From positions 29,138 to 93,137 of the forward strand of contig CAZTOU010000018.1 in the NCBI GenBank assembly GCA_964615365.1: a stretch of DNA of 64,000 bases, read 5' to 3'. Source of the DNA: CAVXZE01 sp964615365. GTDB lineage: Bacteria > Myxococcota_A > UBA9160 > UBA6930. The notes below the pieces were generated by a model, which did not search any database, was not told where the DNA came from, and was given only the letters and a program-made list of their open reading frames with translations. Below are positions 49,018-61,024 of the stretch, in pieces. A program made the translations under genes and the position numbers. The stretch's first letter is position 1. Each line of letters begins with the position of its first letter.

Positions 49018-50373
49018 CTACTCCATGTATCCCAGGGCCCGGAGCTGCCGGAGCGTCTTGGCGTCGGCGGGAACGCTCTTCGAATCCTTCTCTGCCCGGC
49101 GAATGACATCCTCGGCGATCTCGCGCATCTGCCGTGCGACATGGGGCGGTGGCATCTGCTCCTCCGCTTCGATGGCTCCCCGGGATCCGATGTTGAAGAA
49201 CCTCACGCGGCCGGTCTGCACCTCCATGATCATCTTCCATGGCTCCAGGATGACCGCCTTCTGGGGTCCGATCTCGGTGATGATCGCCCTCGGTTCGGGC
49301 GCCGAAACATCCTCGCCCTTCCGAGGCAGAGCGCTCACTCCCTCCAGGGATGGGTCGGGCTCGATCCCGAACCCATCCAGCACCGTGGGCAGCGTGTCCA
49401 CGGCCGCACGGTAGCTGGAAACCGAGGCCCGAGGGAATCTGCTCCCCCAGAGGATCACGAAGCTACGCGTGAGCTCGGAATAGAGCGTGTGGCCGTGCCC
49501 GAGACCACCGTGCTCGAAGAACTCGTCGCCGTGATCCGAGGTGATGATGATCGTCGCGTCGTCCAACAACCCCTCGGCTTCCAGGAAGTCCAGGAGGTCT
49601 CGGATCAACCCGTCCACATAGAGGATCTTCTCGTCGTAGCGAGACTTCGTGTACTCGAGATCTTCGGAGGACAGATGCGGAATGGGCCCGTTCGTGTAGA
49701 CGTACTTGCCCTCGGTCAGGTGGAACGCAGGCTCGACGTGGGGATTGCCCACGTAGGGGCTGTGCACGTCCATGTAGTGCAGATAGAGGAAGCTCCGTTC
49801 GTGTTCTTCCTCCTGCAGGAATGCCTTTGCCGCCTCGTTGAGATCCGCCCCGTCGCAGAAATCCCTGCCGTACAGCCTGCAGTCGTCCTCCCAGTATTGA
49901 TCGAACCCTTGTGCAAATCCGTAAGCGGCCTTCAACCAGGGATTCGCCACGGCAGCCATGGTGGCGTAACCGGCGTCATCGAAGTACTCGGCCATGGTCT
50001 TCCACCCATCATCGAGCACGGGTACAGATCGCGGCACGCGCCCGAAGGAGTTCTGTCCAGGCCAGTATTGAATGCCGTGCTGATAGGGCAACCGGGAGGT
50101 GAGGAGAGAAACCGTGGAGGGAACCGTCTGCGGCGCGTGAACGACGACGTTCTCGAGAAAGAGCCCCTCTCGCGCCAAGCCGTCCAGGGTGGGGCTGGTT
50201 CTTCTGGGATATCCGTAGCAGCTCAGGTGATCGCGTCTCAAGGCGTCGATGACGATGAGAATGACACTCTCCCGGTTGTCGTCGGTGGCTGCACAACCTG
50301 CAAGGGAGAGACCCAGGACACCGACCAGCGCGATCGCCCCTGTCCAGAAGGACCATCGACCGGCCTTAACCAT
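49018..50373 (-). CDS. Third sulfatase-superfamily lipoprotein, without TPR array
   Basis: 451 residues. Signal with lipobox (GAIALVGVLGLSLAGCAA). Metal motifs VILIVIDALRRDHLSCYGY and TSDHGDEFFEHG. The nucleophile position reads QTVPSTVSLLTS, again Thr. The protein stops at LRQLRALGYME, exactly the motif that ends the catalytic part of the two larger paralogues, so it corresponds to their hydrolase half alone. Cys pair CRLYGRDFC may form a disulfide. Single transcription unit between the exonuclease gene and tRNA-Glu. Confidence 0.85.
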   Translation of the reverse strand: MVKAGRWSFWTGAIALVGVLGLSLAGCAATDDNRESVILIVIDALRRDHLSCYGYPRRTSPTLDGLAREGLFLENVVVHAPQTVPSTVSLLTSRLPYQHGIQYWPGQNSFGRVPRSVPVLDDGWKTMAEYFDDAGYATMAAVANPWLKAAYGFAQGFDQYWEDDCRLYGRDFCDGADLNEAAKAFLQEEEHERSFLYLHYMDVHSPYVGNPHVEPAFHLTEGKYVYTNGPIPHLSSEDLEYTKSRYDEKILYVDGLIRDLLDFLEAEGLLDDATIIITSDHGDEFFEHGGLGHGHTLYSELTRSFVILWGSRFPRASVSSYRAAVDTLPTVLDGFGIEPDPSLEGVSALPRKGEDVSAPEPRAIITEIGPQKAVILEPWKMIMEVQTGRVRFFNIGSRGAIEAEEQMPPPHVARQMREIAEDVIRRAEKDSKSVPADAKTLRQLRALGYME

Positions 50374-50495
50374 TCACCCCCTCTTCCCGTACGATCGTCG
50401 ATTCGATCAGCACAGATACCCTATCGGGGGACGAGTAGCACGAGCGGGGCCCGACTCCGTGCGACAACCCAGGATTTGTAGGGGGTCGATTTCCC

Positions 50496-50571
50496 TGGCG
50501 CTCCCAACGGGAGTCGAACCCGTGTTTCAGCCTTGAGAGGGCCGCGTCCTAGGCCACTAGACGATGGGAGC
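50496..50571 (-). tRNA. tRNA-Glu (anticodon CUC), CCA encoded
   Basis: Read on the minus strand it begins GCTCCCATCGTCTAGTGGCC and ends TGGGAGC-G-CCA. The anticodon stem CGGCC/GGCTG (one G-U) holds loop CTCTCAA, anticodon CTC (Glu, GAG codons). T arm contains GGGTTCGACTCCC. The D-arm GTCTAG is the usual tRNA-Glu form. Confidence 0.95.
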
Positions 50572-50663
50572 GAAGCGCACGAGCCTAACTGCTGTTGGCT
50601 GGAGCTGTCAATTGGGCGGCCACCCCCGCGGCCCGCGAGTCGGGGCCCACGGCAGGAAGGGAA

Positions 50664-50933
50664 TCAGCGCTGGTCGGGCTCGGCCTGGATGCCGCGCCGG
50701 ACGAGCTTCCAGAGCCTTTCGCGCAGCTGCTCCTTGAACACAGGGTCCGCGTCGATCGGGAACAGGTCGGCCTCCAGGAACTCTTGGAGCTCCTCCGTCG
50801 TGAACTCTGCTGCAATCTCGTCGATCACTTCGCGCCTCTGCCAGCCTTTCTGTTCTCTTCGATCCGGTGCGCGCTCCGCCCTCTTCGCCCACCGAGGCAC
50901 CAGCCTCATCCGCAATCGGGCCCCCGCACTCAT
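50664..50933 (-). CDS. Small basic protein following an ECF sigma gene
   Basis: 89 residues. A strongly basic N-terminus (RLRMRLVPRWAKRAERAPDRR) is followed by a predicted helical part (VIDEIAAEFTTEELQEFLEADLF). No cysteine, membrane helix or anti-sigma motif is visible. The ATG at 50933 is 4 nt after the sigma stop, so the two are co-translated, and the acidic helical half is plausible coding sequence. It could be a sigma-binding regulator or an unrelated small protein. Confidence 0.55.
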   Translation of the reverse strand: MSAGARLRMRLVPRWAKRAERAPDRREQKGWQRREVIDEIAAEFTTEELQEFLEADLFPIDADPVFKEQLRERLWKLVRRGIQAEPDQR

Positions 50934-50937
50934 GGGC

Positions 50938-51558
50938 TCATGGTCCAGCCGTGGCCGTTTCGAGCTGCCCGGCCTCGACCAGCAGCCGCTTCACCCGGTA
51001 GAGCCCGGAGCGGATCGCATCGCTGGATCGCATGGTGCGCCTCGAGATCTCGCGGATCGGAAGATCCTCCACGTGACGCAAGAAGAAGACCTCCGCCTGC
51101 CATTCGCTCACGGACTGGAGGCGGGAATCGATTGCCCGCGCATAGCGATTCATGGCGAGCTGGTCCTCCGGCGTACAGGACCACGCGGGTGAGATCGACG
51201 TGAGAGCTTCCGGACCGGCTCGCTCCAGCCGTTCCCCCTGGGTACTGAGCTTTCGGAGGTGATTGTTGACGGTGTTCTTCGCGATCCCGTAGATCCACCC
51301 CAGGGGCGTGGAACGCCCCGAGAAGCCGTCGACGGATCGGAAGACCGCCGTGAAGGTCTCCTGCGTGAGCTCCTCGGCATCCGCGTGATTCCGGACCCGC
51401 AGAAAGATGAAGTTGTAGATCCGCTGGAAGTAGCGGTCGTAGAGGACGTTGAAATGAGGCTCACTGCCCCGGCGGATCTGCTCGAACAGATGCTCATCGC
51501 TGAGCGTGGCAGAAGGGGCGTCGGAGCCAGGGCTGTTGCAGAGCGAAGCAGAGGGCAA
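50938..51558 (-). CDS. ECF-type RNA polymerase sigma factor
   Basis: About 206 residues from TTG 51558, which has AGGAG seven nt upstream (frame extends to TTG 51576). Region 2: HFNVLYDRYFQRIYNFIFLR and DAEELTQETFTAVFRSVD, with GWIYGIAKNTVNNHLRK. Region 4: LQSVSEWQAEVFFLRHVEDLPIREIS (helix-turn-helix RRTMRSSDAIRSGLYRVK). No anti-sigma gene with membrane helix follows; only the small gene at 50664. It resembles the second sigma at 51722. Confidence 0.9.
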   Translation of the reverse strand: MPSASLCNSPGSDAPSATLSDEHLFEQIRRGSEPHFNVLYDRYFQRIYNFIFLRVRNHADAEELTQETFTAVFRSVDGFSGRSTPLGWIYGIAKNTVNNHLRKLSTQGERLERAGPEALTSISPAWSCTPEDQLAMNRYARAIDSRLQSVSEWQAEVFFLRHVEDLPIREISRRTMRSSDAIRSGLYRVKRLLVEAGQLETATAGP

Positions 51559-51721
51559 CGCGCGATCTCCTCGCAACGTTCCCCTACCCAGGATCAGGGC
51601 TTACATCAACTAGGTGGCCAGAATTGGCGACTTGTGGCAGAGAATTTCTCCCCCCAGGGGAGAATCTTGGGGCTCGAATTCGGCGATCCGCCAGTGCTCC
51701 CGAGGGGGCGATCCGAGAGGG

Positions 51722-52567
51722 TCAGGCCCCCAGAACCTGATCGAGGCCCGGGGCTGCGCGAGCGATCGCCCGTCGCATCCGGTAGAGATTCGCCTTCACG
51801 GCATCTTCCGATTTGCCCAGCGCGCCCGCGATGGAGCGAATCGACTGCCGCCGCAGGTGCTTCAGGTGAAAGATCCGCCTCTGCAGCGGAGTCAGCTCGG
51901 TCTGGATCACCGTCTCGCATCGCTCCAGCATCCGCCGGGCGTCGATGACGCGATCCACCCCCACCTCCTTGGTGGCGATCCCCGGGTCGGAGTCTCCGTC
52001 GATGACTTCGAATCGCGGTCGGATCCCGCGAAAGCGACGGTTCACCTTGTTCCGCGTGATCCCGAAGATCCAAACCAGGAGGCTCGAGTTCCCAGCGTAG
52101 GTGTGCAGGACGCGGAAGACCGTCATGAACACCTCCTGGGTCACGTCCTCGGCCTCACCCGGATCGCCGAGGCGCTTCAACGCAAAGCGATACACGCGGG
52201 GGAAGTACACCCGATAGAGCATCTCGAAGTGCTCGCGGCTGCCGGAGAGGATCTCCTGGACCAGTTGGGCGTCGCTCTCCCAGGGCGTGTCATTCGCCTT
52301 CGCGCGCCGCTTGCGAGAGGGCGCGGGCGCAGCGCTGGCATTCTCCTTCCGCGTGGGCGGCGCGAGCGGAAGTGCCCGTTTCGGAGCCGCAGGAATCCTC
52401 TGGTGGGTGGGGGGGCGATGGGTCCGCAACTGGGTGCTTGCTCCGTGGCGTCCGCGACCTCTCCATCGCGTGGTTGTGGCTTCTCTCAAGGTGGGGACCG
52501 TGGTCCCACCGCGAAAGCGAGCAAATCGCGTGCCAGGAGCCCGGGGGATGCTGGAAATAGAACCCAA
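51722..52567 (-). CDS. ECF-type RNA polymerase sigma factor with a basic N-terminal extension
   Basis: Up to 281 residues. Region 2 is HFEMLYRVYFPRVYRFALKR and EAEDVTQEVFMTVFRVLHTY with VWIFGITRNKVNRRFRG; region 4 is ELTPLQRRIFHLKHLRRQSI with SEDAVKANLYRMRRA. The first ~95 residues (rich in Arg, Pro, Ala, Thr) have no sigma similarity. TTG 52567 is a weak start; a TTG internal to this extension (around 52490) or later may be the real one. Lies upstream of the first sigma gene on the same strand, with a 163-nt gap. Confidence 0.85.
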   Translation of the reverse strand: MGSISSIPRAPGTRFARFRGGTTVPTLREATTTRWRGRGRHGASTQLRTHRPPTHQRIPAAPKRALPLAPPTRKENASAAPAPSRKRRAKANDTPWESDAQLVQEILSGSREHFEMLYRVYFPRVYRFALKRLGDPGEAEDVTQEVFMTVFRVLHTYAGNSSLLVWIFGITRNKVNRRFRGIRPRFEVIDGDSDPGIATKEVGVDRVIDARRMLERCETVIQTELTPLQRRIFHLKHLRRQSIRSIAGALGKSEDAVKANLYRMRRAIARAAPGLDQVLGA

Positions 52568-52640
52568 GTGATTGAAATTATTAAGTTTTCTTTGGAATCA
52601 GCGACTGCCGCGTCACTGCGAAAAACACTTCATCGGAGGA
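52563..52640. other. AT-rich island upstream of the ECF sigma genes
   Basis: The stretch starting TGATTGAAATTATTAAGTTTTC is by far the most AT-rich in the window and lies directly before the sigma gene at 51722-52567. It likely holds that gene's promoter, perhaps an autoregulated one, and could be a nucleoid-protein target. No exact -35/-10 pair can be assigned. Downstream of the PilZ gene's end at 52695 it may also contain its terminator. Confidence 0.4.
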
Positions 52641-52694
52641 AAGGGTTTTCCACTAATGAGGTGAAGCGTTCTCACCCCGGCGCTACCGCGATTC

Positions 52695-53078
52695 TCAGGG
52701 CTCTGGGGTCGCGGAGCCTGCGCCCCTGACGAAGTCGCGAAGCGCCTGCCGGTCACCGCCCGAATTCGCCTGGGGATCGAAGCGGACCGCGAAGCCGGCC
52801 ACCGGGCGGCTCTGCTGGCGGGCCACGCGGCCCCGCAGCCGCAGAATCGCCGGACTTCCCGGCAGCTCGAGCAGCACCGTGGCGGTCGCCCCGACGGAGG
52901 CGGTGCTGGGCGAGACCAGGAACAGGCCATCCTCGGAGAGATCCGTGGTGTACAGGAAGACGTGGCGGTCGGCGTCCTCGCAGGAGGCCTCGATGCGCGA
53001 GCGAGCCCTGGGGACGGACCGCCTCTCCGGCCCGGGCCGCGTTCCCGTGTCGGCTACAGCTTTCCCGGAACGATCCAC
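52695..53078 (-). CDS. PilZ-domain protein
   Basis: 127 residues. PilZ domain at about 18-105: RRSVPRARSRIEASCE (R-x-x-x-R c-di-GMP-binding type) and TTDLSEDGLFLVSP (D/N-x-S-x-x-G), then ILRLRGRVARQQ and GFAVRFD. Both binding motifs present, so it probably binds cyclic di-GMP. GTG 53078 lies 25 nt inside the preceding lipoprotein gene, meaning coupled translation. Last gene of the glyS-ppdK operon by strand and spacing. Could act on pili or exopolysaccharide. Confidence 0.85.
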   Translation of the reverse strand: MDRSGKAVADTGTRPGPERRSVPRARSRIEASCEDADRHVFLYTTDLSEDGLFLVSPSTASVGATATVLLELPGSPAILRLRGRVARQQSRPVAGFAVRFDPQANSGGDRQALRDFVRGAGSATPEP

Positions 53079-53562
53079 CAGGTTCCCTCCACACGCTCCC
53101 AGCGATCCACCCGATCGAGGCGCGTCTCCCAGAATCGAAGCGGGAGCCCGTTCTCGCCGACGATCCGGGTGCTCACGCGAGCCGATCCCGGTCCTTCGAC
53201 GACGAACTCGACGACATCCAGGCGGAGCGGTCGATTCTGCTCGAAGTGGGATCCCTCCATCGCCTCGGCGAGATCCGCGTAGTAGTCGGAGAAGGCGATC
53301 TCGCTGCGAAAGAAGTCCCGAAGCAGCTCGTCACGAAAGGTCGCGAGGGTGTTGAAACGCCGACGGGCCAGACGCGAATAGAAGAAGACGGCGCGCTCGT
53401 AGAAGTCGACCACCGCCTCGTCGCTCACCACCTCGATGCCACGGGAGGGATCGCCCCGAAGAGCAGCGTCCCGCTCGGAGAATGGCCAGAGCGATCCCGC
53501 CGAGGAGCAGCCGAGTCCCGGACCGATGCACGACACGACGAGGAGGAGAACGAGTGCGACTC

Positions 53563-53566
<4 letters not shown>
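53054..53566 (-). CDS. Small lipoprotein of unknown function
   Basis: 170 residues from GTG 53566, which overlaps the ppdK stop (GTGA). RVALVLLLVVSCIGPGLGC is a lipoprotein signal with lipobox Cys. The mature part has an EAVVDFYERAVFFYSRLA helix and a beta-rich C-terminus (LPLRFWETRLDRVDRWERVEGTWWIV) of NTF2/SnoaL-like character. No catalytic motif. A much longer in-frame ORF to 53953 lies over ppdK and is rejected. Confidence 0.7.
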
Positions 53567-56370
<2,804 letters not shown>

Positions 56371-56372
56371 GA

Positions 56373-57713
<1,341 letters not shown>

Positions 57714-57805
57714 CGGGATTCCGCCGTACTTGGGGCCTGCTGGAGCGCTGCACCTCGGGGCTTCCGAGCTGGGAGGTCGGAGTTTCCCTTCGGCCCCGCG
57801 GAGTG

Positions 57806-58618
57806 TCAATCGGTGGGGGACGCAGGGGAGCCGGCGATCGCTGCTCCGGGCAGCATCTTGTCGAGAAAACCCGCGCTACGTAGATCGATTCCGACGTGAA
57901 AGCGCAGGAACCGCGCCACCAGACGGCGAGCCTCGCCGAGCGCGGCTCCCCCGAGGGCGAGACGGCTCAGGCGGTCCGGGGAGAGCTCGAGACTCCTCTC
58001 CAGGGCCCGCAGCGTACCCAGGTGAATCGGCAGGAGATCCTGACCGGCCTGTTCGCAGCCCGCACAGACCGGACCGCCGTCGGCGATGTGAAACCCCACC
58101 TGACCTCCCCTGGTTCCCGTACCCACCCGGGCACCGCATCGGACACAGCAGCGCAGCTCCGGGCGCAGCCCCACCGCGTCGAGTCCGCGGAGCTCCAAGA
58201 GGGTCCGCAGGCGCAGATCGGGCTTCTCGGCGTCGAGGGTCGCCAGGGCCGCCAGTGCGAAGTCGAACATCCGCCCGGCATCGGCCCGGGCGCCTCCCTC
58301 GGGTGCGAGGCGGTCGAGGAGCTCGAGGAGGTAGCAGCCCAGGGCGAAGCGAGTGGGATCGGTGCGGAGGGCGTGGAAGGTCCGGAGCAGCCGGGCGTGC
58401 TCCAGGCGCGCCATGTTGGTGCTGCGCCGCCTTTCCGCCTCGATCCGGAGATGATTGAAGAGATCCAGCGTGCCCGGGAACCGCTTGATGCTGCGGCGCG
58501 CACCCTTGGCGATCGCTGTCAGCCGTCCTGTCTCCGGGACCAGCAGATGAACGATCCGATCCGACTCTCCGAAATCGACGCCGCGCAGGAGCAGCGCTTC
58601 GGTGTGGATCGTCGGCAT
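57806..58618 (-). CDS. recO: DNA repair protein RecO
   Basis: Recombination mediator loading RecA with RecF/RecR. 270 residues: OB-fold start TEALLLRGVDFGESDRIVHLLV and GRLTAIAKGARRS, then a helical domain with the RecO zinc site CCVRCG ... CAGC. C-terminus ends with a helix bundle (LVARFLRFHVGIDLRSAGFLDKML). It lies 34 nt downstream of the rodZ-like gene on the same strand. Confidence 0.93.
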   Translation of the reverse strand: MPTIHTEALLLRGVDFGESDRIVHLLVPETGRLTAIAKGARRSIKRFPGTLDLFNHLRIEAERRRSTNMARLEHARLLRTFHALRTDPTRFALGCYLLELLDRLAPEGGARADAGRMFDFALAALATLDAEKPDLRLRTLLELRGLDAVGLRPELRCCVRCGARVGTGTRGGQVGFHIADGGPVCAGCEQAGQDLLPIHLGTLRALERSLELSPDRLSRLALGGAALGEARRLVARFLRFHVGIDLRSAGFLDKMLPGAAIAGSPASPTD

Positions 58619-58652
58619 CCCGAGAGCCTAGCCCGCATTTCCCACCAGCCCG

Positions 58653-59210
58653 CTACTCGGAGACGGGAGCCTCAACCGGGCTCAGGGGTTGGGCAGCGGG
58701 CACGGCGGTCTCCGGGATGATTCCCCGAGAGATGGCGAGCTCGCGAACGGCGTCGCGCCGGACGTGGCGGGTCTCGGGGACCCCCGCATCCCCCACCAGC
58801 TCGCCCGGGCGGGCTTCCACCAGGGTCCAGAGGATTCCGGCCCCGAGGGCGAACAGACAAACGAGGAGAAGCGACGCTGCGGCGTTGGAGAAGCTCGGAA
58901 ACCTCCTCTTCTTCCCGCGCAGGTCCGGCTCCGCCAGCATCCGCGTGATGGTGTCGTCGGGATCCAGCCCGATCGCGAGGGAGACCGCCCGGACGAAGCC
59001 TCGGACGAAGCCGTCGGGCTCTGCATCGAAGGCACCCGACTCGAGCCGCTCCAGGGACCGTCGCGGAATCCGCGTCGCCACCTCGAGCTCTTCGAGGCTG
59101 ATCCCGCGAAGCTCTCGCTGTCGGGCGATATAGGCTCCGATCGATCCTGAAGTCCCCTCGCCCGCGCTCAGCGCAGGCGTTTCAGATAGTCCTCCGATCG
59201 CCTCCCCCAT
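58653..59210 (-). CDS. RodZ-like helix-turn-helix membrane protein
   Basis: 185 residues. HTH_25/RodZ-type DNA-binding-like domain: SIGAYIARQRELRGISLEEL, ATRIPRRSLERLESG and FVRGFVRAVSLAIGLDP. A basic GKKRRFPSF segment precedes one membrane helix (AAASLLLVCLFALGAGILWTLV) and a short outer tail. The large beta domain of classical RodZ is absent. ATG 59210 is the only usable start and overlaps the upstream TPR gene by 43 nt. Next to a PilF/Tgl-like gene, as in the pilF-rodZ pair of other bacteria. Confidence 0.82.
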   Translation of the reverse strand: MGEAIGGLSETPALSAGEGTSGSIGAYIARQRELRGISLEELEVATRIPRRSLERLESGAFDAEPDGFVRGFVRAVSLAIGLDPDDTITRMLAEPDLRGKKRRFPSFSNAAASLLLVCLFALGAGILWTLVEARPGELVGDAGVPETRHVRRDAVRELAISRGIIPETAVPAAQPLSPVEAPVSE

Positions 59211-59968
59211 TGCCCATTCGGCTCTTTCGCGGTGGCCGCCGTGAGGTGCTGGACTGCGCGTTCTCGGTTTCCTAGCGAGACGTAGATCTCGCCAATCCGG
59301 TAGTTCGCCTCGGCTTCCGCCAGGGGCCCGGGCTCGAGCTCGATCACTCGCTCGAACCACTCCAAGGCCTCGATCGGGAGCCCGGCCTCGTCGTCAAGGA
59401 TGCCGAGCGCGAGAAAGCTCCGCCAGTGCTCCTCGTTGTATTCGAGCGCCATGAGGAAGCTCTCTCGGGCAGGCTGGGTCTGGCCGAGCCTGTACTCCGC
59501 CCAGCCGCGGTTGGTGAGCGCCTTCCATGGCACCGGAAAGGTCGGATCGTCGAGGAGCAGATTGGTGTGCTCGATCGCCTCGGCGTAGCGACCTCTCTGC
59601 ACGTAGAGGGCCGAGAGGTTGAGCCGCGCCTGCTGGAACTCGGGCCGGATCTCGAGCGCTGTGAGCAGGTGGGTCTCCGTGTCGTCGGGCCGGCTCGAGC
59701 GGCGGTAGGCCTCGGCGATGGCCCAGTGGATCCAGGGATCACGAGGGCTGACATCCATCGCCGTGCGGAGCTCGCGAACCGCGATCGCGAGCTTCCCCTC
59801 ACTCATGTACTGGATTCCCGCGTTGTAGTGGGTTCGCGCCTTCTTGTCCTGGTCGAGCGCGACCTGCGGGTCCGGTGAGGTGGCGCACCCCAGTGCCGTG
59901 GCCACCGCGAGCAGGATCCCGAGACCCGTCGAAAGGCGAGCGAAGGAGCGGGTGGAGCTGTGAGTCAT
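59168..59968 (-). CDS. TPR lipoprotein, PilF/PilW/Tgl-like pilotin
   Basis: 266 residues. Signal and lipobox ARLSTGLGILLAVATALGC. Then about six TPR units (KARTHYNAGIQYMSEGKLAIA; AIHWAIAEAYRR-type; NLSALYVQRGRYAEAIEHTN; TNRGWAEYRLGQTQPARESF; LGILDDEAGLPIEALEWFE; NYRIGEIYVSLGNRERAVQHL). This fits PilF/PilW (Tgl in Myxococcus), an outer-membrane lipoprotein that assembles the PilQ secretin. Family assignment rests on layout and on the rodZ neighbour. ATG 59968 with a GGTG-rich upstream. Confidence 0.75.
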   Translation of the reverse strand: MTHSSTRSFARLSTGLGILLAVATALGCATSPDPQVALDQDKKARTHYNAGIQYMSEGKLAIAVRELRTAMDVSPRDPWIHWAIAEAYRRSSRPDDTETHLLTALEIRPEFQQARLNLSALYVQRGRYAEAIEHTNLLLDDPTFPVPWKALTNRGWAEYRLGQTQPARESFLMALEYNEEHWRSFLALGILDDEAGLPIEALEWFERVIELEPGPLAEAEANYRIGEIYVSLGNRERAVQHLTAATAKEPNGQWGRRSEDYLKRLR

Positions 59969-59999
59969 GGTTCACCTCGTATCCTGCGGCCCCTCTCTC

Positions 60000-60857
60000 T
60001 CAGTAGGACGAGAGCAGCCGTCGAATCACGCTTGTCTTCTGAGGATCCTCGCCACCGCCCTTGCGGCGCTTCACCAGCTTCAGCCTTCCCAGGACCGCGC
60101 CCCGCTTGGAGGGAGACGCCTCGGCGGCTCTCGGGCGCTCCTCTTCCACGGGCTTTGGCGACGGCGGGCCGGGAGCGCGCTGGCGAAACTTGGAGAGGGG
60201 AACCGGAGCCCGGTCGATCGTCTCCGGCGCGCCGCCGGTTCTTCCGGAGCCATCCGTCGGGAGGCCGAAGCCGGGGCTCTCCACCTGGCACCCCGCGTCG
60301 AGGGGCTGGAAGCCGACCCCATCCCCCTCTTCGGCGGGGAGATCGGCCAGATCCTCGAGCAGGAGCTCCTCGTCGTCGAGGACCTCGGCGTCGAAGCCCA
60401 GATCGGGCTCCGTTGTGGGAGGAGGCGGAGCCGCCGCGGCGGGAGCCTCTGGCGCCGCCTCCGGTGCGCCCGACGCCGGATTCATCTGCTCGAGCCAGAG
60501 GCCCAGGGCCCGGGGACGAGCCTCCTCCGCGGGAACCGCTTCCAGTTCCTCCTCGTCGAAGAGAAAGCCCATGCTCTCCCCGAACGAGAGCGCAGCGTCG
60601 ATTCCGACCGCCAGCGAGCTGTGCTCGCGGAGGTCTCCCTCGAGGCTGAAGATAGCCACGGTGCCGTCCTTGAGAGAGCGGACCCCTACTGTCAGATTGG
60701 GGCGCCCGTCGGCCTCCTCATGGATCGCGATGGCAGCCCGCGCCGGACCCACCGGGAGCCCCTCGATGGAGACCACTGGCGAATTGAGCGAAAGGCGCAG
60801 GCCGTTCAGCCGATCGACCGATAGATCCAGGGGCGCAGTTCGCAGGGGGAAGTACAT
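60000..60857 (-). CDS. Unknown protein with N-terminal PilZ-like domain and Pro/Ala-rich tail
   Basis: 285 residues. The first ~105 residues are beta-rich (MYFPLRTAPLDLSVDRLNGL; GPARAAIAIHEEADGRPNLT; GTVAIFSLEGDLREHSS) with a helix ending FGESMGFLFDEEELE. Then a long low-complexity part rich in Pro, Ala and Glu, and a basic C-terminus (GRLKLVKRRKGG ... SVIRRLLSSY). I do not recognise the family; the N-terminus has no R-x-x-x-R motif, so a PilZ assignment would be speculative. Single gene between the PilF-like gene and the sucCD terminators. Confidence 0.6.
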   Translation of the reverse strand: MYFPLRTAPLDLSVDRLNGLRLSLNSPVVSIEGLPVGPARAAIAIHEEADGRPNLTVGVRSLKDGTVAIFSLEGDLREHSSLAVGIDAALSFGESMGFLFDEEELEAVPAEEARPRALGLWLEQMNPASGAPEAAPEAPAAAAPPPPTTEPDLGFDAEVLDDEELLLEDLADLPAEEGDGVGFQPLDAGCQVESPGFGLPTDGSGRTGGAPETIDRAPVPLSKFRQRAPGPPSPKPVEEERPRAAEASPSKRGAVLGRLKLVKRRKGGGEDPQKTSVIRRLLSSY

Positions 60858-60952
60858 GCCCCGCTATCGGCGAGGTGGGCCCCCGGCTTGAGGCTCTTTG
60901 AGGCGCAGGGGCCGCAGCGAAGCCCTTTCACTACAAACGGTTTCGGCAACTA

Positions 60953-60966
60953 AGGGGAAAACCCCT
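60953..60966 (-). terminator. Short hairpin downstream of sucCD
   Basis: AGGGG-AAAA-CCCCT (plus strand); on the minus strand it reads AGGGGTTTTCCCCT followed by TAGTTG. A five-bp stem with a 4-nt loop, second of two hairpins ending the sucCD unit. Confidence 0.45.
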
Positions 60967-60997
60967 CGGACGGAGGTCCTGCCTCCTGAACTTCGCT

Positions 60998-61020
60998 CGC
61001 CGCCCCGGAGCGGGGCGGCG
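60998..61020 (-). terminator. GC-rich hairpin terminating sucCD
   Basis: CGCCGCCCCG and its exact complement form a 10-bp stem around GAG, five nt after the sucD stop. No U-run follows directly. Confidence 0.75.
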
Positions 61021-61024
61021 CTTG

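Noticed and set aside
51655..51676. Hairpin TTCTCCCC/GGGGAGAA after the second ECF sigma gene
   Set aside because: A short stem with no U-tract, 45 nt or more after the stop; too weak to list as a terminator.
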